The translations under genes and the position numbers were made by a program. Below the pieces are notes generated by a model that saw only the letters and a list, made by a program, of their open reading frames with translations, had not been told where the DNA came from and did no database searches. From positions 71,179-135,178 of the forward strand of contig DUAT01000017.1 of NCBI GenBank assembly GCA_012960755.1: a stretch of 64,000 nucleotides of DNA. The letters are read 5' to 3'. How positions within the stretch are numbered: the first letter of the stretch is position 1; each line of letters opens with the position of its first letter. This document shows, piece after piece, positions 44,086 to 52,431 of the stretch. This DNA comes from Gammaproteobacteria bacterium. GTDB taxonomy: Bacteria; Pseudomonadota; Gammaproteobacteria; Pseudomonadales; Azotimanducaceae_A.

Positions 44086-44472
44086 CTAGGGAATACGCTT
44101 GATCAGCTCGCTCGCGGTGCTGTCGAATGGTTTTGAAACCATTTCGACGTTGTTTTCTGTGGCGAAGTCAATCTGCATGTCATGGAAGTTTTTCGCCGAT
44201 ATGATAATCACCGGTAGATCAGGATACTTTTTTCGGATTTTCAGATACAGCAACTCGCCGGTTTCGAAGTGCACGTCTTCCTCCTGTAAATAACTGCCCC
44301 TGGCCATCATAATATCGAGGATAATCGCGTCAAACCGATTCATGGAGTCAAGGTTTTCAATCACATCGTCAGGGCCTGTGTAAACAACACAGGTGTGACC
44401 CTCATACTCAATAAAGGTTTTGAGATCATCGATTAAAAACCGGTCATCCTCTACTAACAAGACGTTACTCAT
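44086..44472 (-). CDS. Single-domain response regulator receiver
   Basis: 128 residues, one receiver domain only. VLLVEDDRFLIDDL gives the two acidic residues of the magnesium site, AIILDIMMARGS the phosphoacceptor Asp at about residue 52, and VIIISAKNFHD the conserved Ser/Thr-x-Lys at about 98. There is no output domain, so the signal must be passed by protein contact or onward phosphotransfer. The loop after the Asp (MARGSYLQEEDVHFETGELL) is longer than usual. Overlaps the 3' end of the kinase gene by 8 bases, so it is almost certainly its partner. Confidence 0.88.
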   Translation of the reverse strand: MSNVLLVEDDRFLIDDLKTFIEYEGHTCVVYTGPDDVIENLDSMNRFDAIILDIMMARGSYLQEEDVHFETGELLYLKIRKKYPDLPVIIISAKNFHDMQIDFATENNVEMVSKPFDSTASELIKRIP

Positions 44473-46522
44473 GCCTCTTATCCGGTACTCGTGCAGGAAC
44501 TCTAATGGTGAAAGTGACCGGATTGCTTAATGAAGTCAAGTGAAGATTGCCGTTGCCTTCGGCCATGATCCGGTGCGCCAGGTGCAGACCAATGCCGGTG
44601 CCACCGATGCCATGCCTGACCGCCTCGCTCCCCCGTACACCCTTTTCAAACAAGCGCTCCTTCTCTCCCTCATGAATGGGCAAACCATAGTTGCTGACCG
44701 TGATATTGAAGTAATCGCCAGATACCTCGTACCCACCGGACACTGTAATAGGCTTTCGGGTACCAATGGAATACTTGCCTGCATTGTCAATCAAGGTGTT
44801 AAAAACAATGTTAAGCAGGGTTTTGTCACCATACACACGGCAGGATTGCAGTCCGGTCGCGTTTAACTGTATATCGATATCATACTGTTTTCGAAGATAG
44901 GCTCTGGTGATATTAATCACCGGGTAAATAATGTCGCGCAGAACAGACAGTGTTTCAAAATTCCGGCGAGTCACTATCTGGTTGAAGTTAAACGTTTTAG
45001 CAATAAATTCCAATCGGTCGCCCATAACCTGAATATCATCCAGCTGTTTCATTACTTTTTCCAGGACATCCCCGGTCAACTCCTTGTTGGCCAGTGTCCG
45101 TTTGATAATTTCCGGTGCCATCGTGAACTTCGAAATCGGCGTCCTGATCTCATGCAGGAACACCTTGTTGAAATCACTCATTTCATCAATGCTGGCATTC
45201 GTTTTTGATAACTTGTCTTCAGTTTCAACAAACAGGGTTTCGATCCTGATCAGGTTGGCAAGGTTCGAGCAAAGGGACAGCAGGTTCATAAAATCATCGG
45301 TACTGAAGTTGACAATGGACTTATTGCCTTGCTTATCCAGCTCATACTTGTTGCGAACCCGGAGTACACCAAAACACTGCCCGGAGCTGGCAAGGGGTGA
45401 CCCGATCCAGTTCTGGGGCGGGTGAACTGTTGTTTCGTTGTAACCTTCATTGTTCGGGTCGTCAGTCATCAGGTCATAGGAGAAGGCCATTTCTCCCTTT
45501 CCAAAGACTTCTGCCGTCGGCACGCCACTACTGACTTCATATGAGTACTCAATCACCGGTTCACCATGAATCTTCTCGTCACAGGTTGCCCTGAGTTCCA
45601 ACCTCTTGCTCGATTTATCAGCAAGGAATATCGAACAAGCCTCGACCTGAAAGTTTGCACTCACCTGGCAGGCAATCCCATAAAGGAACTCATTCAGTTG
45701 CCCAATTTTATATGTCTCGATGAACTGCTGGTTAATCTGGTTCATCCCCTGATGTTCCTGCTGGCGCACCTGCAGGTACTTGGTTTCAATCGAGTTGCGT
45801 ATTTCCAATTGGTTTTTTAGTTGTAGCGAAAAACCCTCATGTCGTGAATAGAACGTTAAAACGCCAATGGTTCCGTCATAACCCAGGGTCAATTTCATTC
45901 GGTTAACTGTTTTGATATCGAGGGTTTCGCCCAGAGTAACCCTGTTCTCGTTCGGTGCCCGGCATTCGGTTTGATAGTCCGGCATCAACGCAAGGTTTAA
46001 AGCACTGTTCTCACCTTCGAAGATGATGCTACGCGGATAAGTAAACGATGATGTGGAGCAGGTAAACACCCTGGTAAATCTGTTGTAGACCCAGAGTGCG
46101 TAATGATCAAAGAAAAAGTAGCCAGCCCAGGCATTTATGTATTCATCAAGAGATGTGTCAGTGGCGTAGAGCGCATCGATTAACCTTTCCCTTCGAGTAA
46201 GCTCGAATTCAGTAACGCGATGCCTGGCTTCAACCGTCGCCGCATTAAACTTACGGCTCTTGAACATGGGCCCGCCATCCGAGAGTAACAACAGGTAATT
46301 CTCACCTTCCCCGACTCGGTACCGCGACCCTGAAAAATTGATCTGTTGACCAAATATGCCATCCAGCACTTCACGACTGCAGGTTTTGGATTCCAGGACA
46401 GGTCTGATTGAGTCAGCAGAGAAAAACAGGTAACCACCTGTAGCGCCTGGGTCGGCTTCACCGTTACTACTGAGCAGCAGGTAGTATCCGCTGATTTTAC
46501 TAAAGACGAACACATTGATCAC
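44465..46522 (-). CDS. Soluble GAF-domain sensor histidine kinase
   Basis: 685 residues from a GTG at 46522. No membrane segment was found, so the sensor is cytoplasmic. A novel N-terminal 170 residues (FVFSKISGYYLLLSSNG) is not recognised. One or two GAF-like domains follow, the clearer with LYGIACQVSANFQVEACSIF at about residue 280. The kinase core is complete: H box FLHEIRTPISKFTM at about 452, N box NTLIDNAGKYS at about 577, and G box GIGGTGIGLHLAHRI at about 650. It phosphorylates the receiver encoded downstream. The stimulus is unknown, but a GAF domain suggests a small cytoplasmic ligand or a redox signal. Confidence 0.87.
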   Translation of the reverse strand: MINVFVFSKISGYYLLLSSNGEADPGATGGYLFFSADSIRPVLESKTCSREVLDGIFGQQINFSGSRYRVGEGENYLLLLSDGGPMFKSRKFNAATVEARHRVTEFELTRRERLIDALYATDTSLDEYINAWAGYFFFDHYALWVYNRFTRVFTCSTSSFTYPRSIIFEGENSALNLALMPDYQTECRAPNENRVTLGETLDIKTVNRMKLTLGYDGTIGVLTFYSRHEGFSLQLKNQLEIRNSIETKYLQVRQQEHQGMNQINQQFIETYKIGQLNEFLYGIACQVSANFQVEACSIFLADKSSKRLELRATCDEKIHGEPVIEYSYEVSSGVPTAEVFGKGEMAFSYDLMTDDPNNEGYNETTVHPPQNWIGSPLASSGQCFGVLRVRNKYELDKQGNKSIVNFSTDDFMNLLSLCSNLANLIRIETLFVETEDKLSKTNASIDEMSDFNKVFLHEIRTPISKFTMAPEIIKRTLANKELTGDVLEKVMKQLDDIQVMGDRLEFIAKTFNFNQIVTRRNFETLSVLRDIIYPVINITRAYLRKQYDIDIQLNATGLQSCRVYGDKTLLNIVFNTLIDNAGKYSIGTRKPITVSGGYEVSGDYFNITVSNYGLPIHEGEKERLFEKGVRGSEAVRHGIGGTGIGLHLAHRIMAEGNGNLHLTSLSNPVTFTIRVPARVPDKRHE

Positions 46523-46730
46523 AGTGCAGTTTCATGTTGGAAATCGTTGGGCTTCGGGCACCTGTGTCGGCCTCTCTTCGAACAGGATCATGGCTTATTT
46601 TACTTCACCTGCAGAGCGTACGCCACCAGCACAACTCTCAGGACATTCATTCATTGGCTGGTAGTCACTCGAAACTACTAACAAACCTCCCCTGTCGCAA
46701 GGCTAACCATAAAGCCAACCATGAGTGACT

Positions 46731-48365
46731 CTACTTAAAATCAAAGCCCTCATAGTCTTTGTCTGCAACTTCAGCAAGTCGTTGCCGGTATTTTGGTGCG
46801 CCACCAAAGTAGACCATGTACCTTAGTTTGTCGTGGCCATCGACATTGGAATTGTAACCCGTAAACCAGGATTTGGTGGTACTGATCAGGGAACCGTCGT
46901 ACATGCTCTTAACATGCTCGATCCACTCCGCTTCAGCCTGAGCCGAAGCCTCAACCTGACGGTAATCATGGAGTTGCATGTACTTGATAAGGTCCGTGGT
47001 CCAGTCGACCACTTCTTCTATACCCGGCGGAAAATTTGTCGATACAGAGGCACCCTGGGGTCCAGCAAGCGTGACAAGATTCGGAAAGCCTGCTGTCTGT
47101 AACCCGAGCAGCGTGATCGGGCCGTCATCCCACTTGTCCCGCAACTTTTGGCCCTCTGCCCCGGTGAAATCGATTCGGTCAAAAGCACCTGTGATAGCAT
47201 CAAACCCCGTCGCGTAGATAATCAGATCAAATTCGTATTCAGCTTCCGACGTCCTGATGCCCTGTTTTGTCACACACTCAATGGGTGTTTCGTTGATGTC
47301 CACCAGGTGCACATTGTCGCGATTGTATGCCTCGTAGTACCTCGTTTCGAGCGGCACTCTGCGGGTACCGAAGCCATGATCCCTGGGGATCAGCTTTTCC
47401 GCTGTGGCTGCATCATTTACCCGTTGGCGAATTTTCTCGGCGATGAATTCTGAGTACTCCGCATTGGCCGCTGGGTCCACCAACACATCGCGAAAATTAC
47501 CCAGCCAGACACCAAAACCGCGTGAGTTGTACAACATCTCCCAGAATTCAAGCCGATCTGCTTCAGAAATCTCACTATACTCACGCCTGTCCGGGCCATG
47601 CAGAAATCCACCGGGCGTTTCCTTACAGCGTTTGAAGATTTCATCATAGGATGATTTGATTCTTGTCAGCGTGTCGGGGTCTATAGGTCCATTGTGTAAC
47701 GGCGCACACCAGTTTGGGCGACGCTGGAATATCGTGAGTGACCCTACCTTGTCGGCGATTTCCGATATGACCTGTACGCCGGTCGCACCTGTGCCAACAA
47801 CCGCGACTTTCTTTCCTGCAAGGCTTACGGTTTGCTGGGGCCAGTAGTAAGTATGGAAAGACTCGCCTTTAAAATCTTCAACACCTTCAATTCTCGGCAT
47901 GGTCGCGGCAGATAACATGCCAATAGCTGTTACTAAAAAACGAGTCTCCAGTACGCGACCGTCATCAGTTTCCAGGTGCCAGCCCTGCAACCCCTCATCG
48001 AAAGACGCGGCTTTGACTCTGCAACCAAATTGCATGTGGCCGCGCAGTTCAAACTTGTCGACTACATAGTTTAGGTAGCGCAATGTTTCCGGCTGACCTG
48101 AAAAATGTTCACTCCAGTCCCACTCCTGCAAAATTTCCTTAGAAAAGGAATAACCATAAGTATAGCTCTCCGAGTCGAACCGGGCACCAGGATACCGATT
48201 CCAGTACCAGGTTCCGCCAGGTCCTGCACCCGTTTCAAGTAGCGTGACTTTAACCCCCAGTTCAAGCATTCGATGCAACATGTAGATGCCACAGACGCCT
48301 GCGCCGACAATGATTACGTCGTACTCAGGGTTTTCGTCCTGGGTTGACCCGGATTTCGAAGCCAT
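46731..48365 (-). CDS. Flavin-containing monooxygenase, Baeyer-Villiger type
   Basis: 544 residues. FAD-binding motif VGAGVCGIYMLHRM at about residue 20, the NADPH Rossmann motif VVGTGATGVQVISEIAD at about 188, and the fingerprint FKGESFHTYYWP at about 165 (FxGxxxHxxxW[P/D]), which marks type I Baeyer-Villiger monooxygenases. It has the usual length for cyclohexanone or steroid-type enzymes. It inserts oxygen next to a ketone using NADPH and O2. Substrate unknown. The acyl-CoA, PhyH and CoA transferase genes in the window suggest a general xenobiotic or sterol-like catabolism, though none is adjacent. Stands alone in a gap of 200-400 bases at each side. Confidence 0.92.
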   Translation of the reverse strand: MASKSGSTQDENPEYDVIIVGAGVCGIYMLHRMLELGVKVTLLETGAGPGGTWYWNRYPGARFDSESYTYGYSFSKEILQEWDWSEHFSGQPETLRYLNYVVDKFELRGHMQFGCRVKAASFDEGLQGWHLETDDGRVLETRFLVTAIGMLSAATMPRIEGVEDFKGESFHTYYWPQQTVSLAGKKVAVVGTGATGVQVISEIADKVGSLTIFQRRPNWCAPLHNGPIDPDTLTRIKSSYDEIFKRCKETPGGFLHGPDRREYSEISEADRLEFWEMLYNSRGFGVWLGNFRDVLVDPAANAEYSEFIAEKIRQRVNDAATAEKLIPRDHGFGTRRVPLETRYYEAYNRDNVHLVDINETPIECVTKQGIRTSEAEYEFDLIIYATGFDAITGAFDRIDFTGAEGQKLRDKWDDGPITLLGLQTAGFPNLVTLAGPQGASVSTNFPPGIEEVVDWTTDLIKYMQLHDYRQVEASAQAEAEWIEHVKSMYDGSLISTTKSWFTGYNSNVDGHDKLRYMVYFGGAPKYRQRLAEVADKDYEGFDFK

Positions 48366-48784
48366 AACTGTTACTCGTCTTATCGAAATTTTCTAGTGAG
48401 CCAGGGAATACATTCACCAGATGATTTTCACATATTGTATCGGCTACCGCCGCCCTAATACTGCTGAATTGATGATCAGGGTCAAGGGATCGTGAGTATC
48501 TACAATGGCCGAAATATTTTATGAGGGCAAATTTTAAGTGGGCAATTTTAAGTGGCTAACATGCCGTCTTAATTACCCACATCCAAATCTCAAGGAAGAT
48601 TGAATTTCTGGTTAAGACATATTGCAACATTTACGACTAAAAATGGAGTTTTGTCAGGCATCAAAAATCAGCTGACACTTCGTCGGCGAACTCGACTCTT
48701 CCATCACATCCTCTCCACAAGCAGGCAATCAGCTTCTAATATTTCAACGTTAACATCTCGCGAATCCAGCGAAGGAGATTGATG
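48366..48784. other. Intergenic region with a short tandem repeat
   Basis: Divergent gap between the monooxygenase and the TPR/TonB-C gene. Two copies of a unit occur in tandem, GGGCAAATTTTAAGT at 48525-48539 and GGGCAATTTTAAGT at 48540-48553. AAGGAG at 48772-48777 is the ribosome-binding site of the gene on the right. No ORF of note was seen. Confidence 0.5.
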
Positions 48785-50314
48785 ATGCACCCAGCAGAAC
48801 TTCGACCAGGAAAGTTGCTCATTACTTTTTTAATACTCCTCTCCAGCAGCAGTTACTTTACCGCCACGTTCGCGGACCAGCAAGGCAACTCATTCTCTTC
48901 AGGGGATGACGAGATCAATCACGCCATGAACGACTTCCACCAAGCCTGGGACCAGGAGGACTTCACGACAGCCGTAACTGGTGCACAACGGCTTGTTGGG
49001 CTGATCGAGCAAAGCCGGTACCGGCAGTCAAAATACCATGTGGCGGCGCTCCACAATCTCGCTAACGCCCAGCAGGCTTTGGGCTGGTTCAGGAAATCCG
49101 AAAAAAACTACAAGCTTAGCATTGAAATTATCGAACGAAATCAGGGTAGCTACGCTGCCGACCTGCCTGTTGTGCTCAACAGCCTGGGGGCCCTCTATTA
49201 TGACAGTGCGGACTTTGATCTGGCCAAAGACATGTTTAGCAGAGCACAGCACATTTCTCATCGAACCGATGGTGTTTACACGCTGAAACAGTTGAATTCT
49301 GTTGACTGGATCACCCGGACCAATCTCAAAACCTCCAGGTCAAGAGATGCAGACAGGCAACAGCGATTTTATTACATTGTCAACGTGCAGAATTATGGCG
49401 AAGACGATCCCCGCATGTTACCCATCATGCAGAAAATGGCTGACTGGTTCCGTCGCACAGGACAGTTCAAGAGCGCGGTGAAACTGTACAAAAAAGCACT
49501 GGCTGTGATTACCAAGAACGACCTGGGAGAGAATGAGAAACTGAAGCCACTCAGGGGTATCTCGTCAGTGGCCTACCTTGAGGACAAATGCTGCGGCGAA
49601 AAGCCACTGGGAGAAGTTCTCCAGATTATCACCAGGGATCCCGCGTCCGATCACGCAGACGAGCTGGATGCCCTCGTACACCTGGCCGACATGCACATGA
49701 TCAGGAAAAAGAGAGGCAAGGCGGAGCATTATTACCAGCGGGCATGGGATCGTATGGGAAGTGAAAACCCCCTGGTCAGTGAAGTTTTCGGCAGCCCGGA
49801 ACTACTGGGGGTTGGTCGCCTTGAAGACATCTATAACGCCTACTACCAGACCGTTGAAGGGCGACGCCCCCAATCAAATGTCATCGTCTATCGCCTGCCC
49901 AGAGATGAGTCAACCATCAGCCTGGCTTCAAGCGTACCCAAAGCACCACCCGCATCAATTATTGGAGAACCACTTTCCCTGTGCCACTCCAGAGCACTTG
50001 AGCTGGCGCACGCTGATGATCTGGAGGAGTACTTCGTTGACGTCCGCTTTTCAGTGAACAGTTCCGGGAGAGTGTCAAATGTTTCTTTGGTCGACAGCAA
50101 TGCACCGAAACGATTGCAACGCTATGTGACTAACACACTGCGCTTTTCTCGATATCGCCCAACCCTGGTAGATGGGAAAGTTGTCGATACCGATAACATC
50201 AAACTGCGCCAGACATTCTTAAAGGACCATGCTATGGGTAACTTGAACCGGATCAGTGCTGATGTAAGAGAAAAAGTTGCCCTGGGTTGCCAGCTGCTGG
50301 CAATGGCGAGTTAG
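48785..50314 (+). CDS. Exported TPR protein with TonB-like C-terminus
   Basis: 509 residues from the ATG at 48785, seven bases after AGGAG. Residues 10-30 (KLLITFLILLSSSSYFTATF) are a signal peptide. TPR-like repeats follow, e.g. KYHVAALHNLANAQQALGWF at about residue 80 and QFKSAVKLYKKALAVI at about 225, with a break around 260-300. The last 90 residues (VDVRFSVNSSGRVSNVSLVD, and RYVTNTLRFSRYRPTLVDGK) match the TonB C-terminal domain pattern. Such proteins are found near transport or envelope genes; the function is unknown. It is likely periplasmic, docking to an outer-membrane partner. It precedes the first unknown paralogue by 235 bases on the same strand. Confidence 0.75.
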   Translation: MHPAELRPGKLLITFLILLSSSSYFTATFADQQGNSFSSGDDEINHAMNDFHQAWDQEDFTTAVTGAQRLVGLIEQSRYRQSKYHVAALHNLANAQQALGWFRKSEKNYKLSIEIIERNQGSYAADLPVVLNSLGALYYDSADFDLAKDMFSRAQHISHRTDGVYTLKQLNSVDWITRTNLKTSRSRDADRQQRFYYIVNVQNYGEDDPRMLPIMQKMADWFRRTGQFKSAVKLYKKALAVITKNDLGENEKLKPLRGISSVAYLEDKCCGEKPLGEVLQIITRDPASDHADELDALVHLADMHMIRKKRGKAEHYYQRAWDRMGSENPLVSEVFGSPELLGVGRLEDIYNAYYQTVEGRRPQSNVIVYRLPRDESTISLASSVPKAPPASIIGEPLSLCHSRALELAHADDLEEYFVDVRFSVNSSGRVSNVSLVDSNAPKRLQRYVTNTLRFSRYRPTLVDGKVVDTDNIKLRQTFLKDHAMGNLNRISADVREKVALGCQLLAMAS

Positions 50315-50549
50315 ATTGTTCAGCACGGCCAGTTTACCTGTTTGGATTAACCCACACCTTTGTTGTTCCCCAGTGCCTCTCACGGAAATATGTGGCGGAT
50401 ATGCCAACCATCTATGAACGTAGAATAGAAATATATAGCGAACAATTCGATAAAATGGCGAATTTCTAAAAAATATTGAGGAGATTTTCTGTTTCGGAAT
50501 CACCCGTGTCATTCAACAAATTAACAACACAAAATGTGACCCGGTCGCT
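50315..50549. other. Upstream of the first paralogue
   Basis: Short leader-like ORF at 50402-50469 (22 codons, MPTIYERRIEIYSEQ...) ends just before GAGGAG at 50478-50483. The frame of the paralogue is open upstream to 50472 without ATG, GTG or TTG until 50550, yet FGITRVIQQINN at 50493-50528 aligns roughly with LYNDVLEEVLSG of the other paralogue. So part of this gap may encode the N-terminus. Confidence 0.4.
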
Positions 50550-51305
50550 TTGCTGGTTTTCATGCACTATGAACCGGACCCGGAAATGGTCAGGTTGGCA
50601 GTCTGGGGCTACCTGGAACGTCGTCGCAGTTCAGCTGATGAACCTTTGATTGCCAATCAGGACATATTATCGATTCTGGCGAAGCGAAACGTGGTGAATC
50701 GCGGTGCAGCGTTTGCCGGATTGATCTCTTTTGGGGATCGTCGACTATGTTCCGCCGCACGTTCCATTGGTGATTCAATTTCACCCGCAGAAGCAATGGA
50801 TTTTTCGAAAGCCGTTACCGGCCCCCAGTTTGCTAACCCGGTGTATCGAGCAACTTTGGAATTCTGTCTCATCTGGCTGGCTGACCTGGCGACTCGAGAA
50901 AAATATGACGTATTGGCACACATCGCCTCTGCAGTCTCATCAATGGTGAACAGCAAATCGGCGCGGATGATTCAGGACATCCAGTTTAATTTCGGTCCCT
51001 ATGGATTTGTGAGCAAACAAAGCCTGCCACAGCTTTCACTGGATGATATGTTGTCTGAATTCAAACCATTGCTCGAATTGTTAACCCGGCACAATGTTCC
51101 GGCACTCACCGAGTTAATCCGTACTCTTCAGATACCAGGTTACAAAAAGCCTGAAAATTTTATCGCGCGACGTCTGGTTCCAACAAGAAGGCATACCCTG
51201 GAGCGCCGTTTCAGTCAACGCAGGCAGAGAAATGTTGCCCCGCAGATTAAACGTCGGGTTGAGGAACGCAGATCTGTTACCAGAAGAATGTCTCTTCGCC
51301 GCTAA
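50550..51305 (+). CDS. Unrecognised family, paralogue A, Arg-rich tail
   Basis: 251 residues from a TTG at 50550 (an ATG at 50562 is possible). It is related to the gene at 51392: LLVFMHYEPD matches LLVFVSFEPN, VNRGAAFAGLISFGDRRLCS matches ANRGAVLAGLLSLGDRRINA, and ATLEFCLIWLADL matches STVEFCLDWLIEL. I do not know this family. The body is mainly helical and soluble. The last 45 residues contain about 15 Arg (RRHTLERRFSQRRQRN, RRVEERRSVTRRMSLRR), absent from the partner, and could bind nucleic acid or membrane. Its 3' end faces the partner's 3' end, 86 bases away. Confidence 0.65.
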   Translation: MLVFMHYEPDPEMVRLAVWGYLERRRSSADEPLIANQDILSILAKRNVVNRGAAFAGLISFGDRRLCSAARSIGDSISPAEAMDFSKAVTGPQFANPVYRATLEFCLIWLADLATREKYDVLAHIASAVSSMVNSKSARMIQDIQFNFGPYGFVSKQSLPQLSLDDMLSEFKPLLELLTRHNVPALTELIRTLQIPGYKKPENFIARRLVPTRRHTLERRFSQRRQRNVAPQIKRRVEERRSVTRRMSLRR

Positions 51306-51391
51306 GATTCGCTGTTCGGGTTCGCTGTCAGGAATAGTCTCGCAATACCACTCTCGCGGTCACCGTTATCACCACTTGACCGAAGCTACGA

Positions 51392-52213
51392 TTAGATCAC
51401 AGCTGCCATCGTTTTACTTTGGCGAAATACCCGGGCTTTGCCGCGGTGTGCGTCCCATATTTCTGTCACCTTGCCAATGATTACTTCAAAACCATCACGC
51501 TGCTGCAGGTAAGTCAGAATCGGGTGTATTTCGTAACAATAACTTTCGAAGGTTTTTGTTTTCAGAATCTTGGTTCCCTTGAATCCCACGTACTCGATCT
51601 CGGAGATATCCTCGATTTCACCAGTTTCATCATTATCAACCATCAACATCAGTGCCAAAGCAATATCGTAAACCTCACCCTTACAATAGTTCTGACTAAG
51701 CTCGATCAGCCAGTCGAGACAAAATTCCACGGTTGATGAGCGTAACTCGGGAAGATGCACTCTCGAGAAGTTTTTGACGTCACTCGCGGTGAGCGTCTGG
51801 CGTGCTGCACGTACCACGGCATTGATTCTTCGATCTCCGAGGGACAGCAGACCAGCGAGAACCGCACCTCGATTAGCCGTATCGCAATCTCCAAGCACAG
51901 CAACAAGATCGTCTACCGCTGCGAACTCTTCCCCGATGTCACAGTTTCGGTTGATGAGATATTCCCGGGTAGCTTCGCAAACCAATCGCGAGTTTGGTTC
52001 AAAACTGACAAACACCAGCAGGCACTTTGTTGGCAGAGAGCCTGATAAAACTTCCTCCAGGACATCATTATACAATGTCTCACGTTCCGGCACTGTCAGG
52101 GGAGTTGAGAAGTTGTAGTATTTGCCCCGGCTGACTCCGTCCTCCCAATCCTGATACTTAAAATGTCGCGACTTGGAATGTTGAAGCCCGCTATGTATTA
52201 GCACCGAAGCCAT
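51392..52213 (-). CDS. Unrecognised family, paralogue B
   Basis: 273 residues. Shares the conserved core with paralogue A (LLVFVSFEPNSRL at about residue 66, TANRGAVLAGLLSLGDRR at about 111, STVEFCLDWLIEL at about 158) but has a longer N-terminus with SKSRHFKYQDWEDGVSRGKY and no Arg-rich tail. The C-terminal 50 residues correspond to the LLELLTRHNVPALTELI part of A. No signal or TM. The family is not one I recognise; the shared GDRR motif and the EFCLxWL helix may define it. Convergent with A and divergent from prsK. Confidence 0.65.
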   Translation of the reverse strand: MASVLIHSGLQHSKSRHFKYQDWEDGVSRGKYYNFSTPLTVPERETLYNDVLEEVLSGSLPTKCLLVFVSFEPNSRLVCEATREYLINRNCDIGEEFAAVDDLVAVLGDCDTANRGAVLAGLLSLGDRRINAVVRAARQTLTASDVKNFSRVHLPELRSSTVEFCLDWLIELSQNYCKGEVYDIALALMLMVDNDETGEIEDISEIEYVGFKGTKILKTKTFESYCYEIHPILTYLQQRDGFEVIIGKVTEIWDAHRGKARVFRQSKTMAAVI

Positions 52214-52431
52214 AGTATGCCACCAGAGACCTTACGAATATTTGTTGAAGTATATGCGTGGTTCTCTGGCCTGAATCTGAACCAGTTCACACTTTGATAA
52301 GAAAGTTGACCACAAAAAGATCTGATTCAATTTTTTTGACAATTCTGCACAGTTGGGAAATGACAGGTGAATCTGGTAGTTTCCTGGTTTGACCTTTATA
52401 GTTCACAGAATTTACTTAGTATATTGAGAGA
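52214..52431. other. Divergent intergenic region before prsK
   Basis: About 220 bases between paralogue B and the prsK ATG. AT-rich, especially 52310-52345 and 52390-52430. No specific promoter motif is claimed. Confidence 0.35.
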
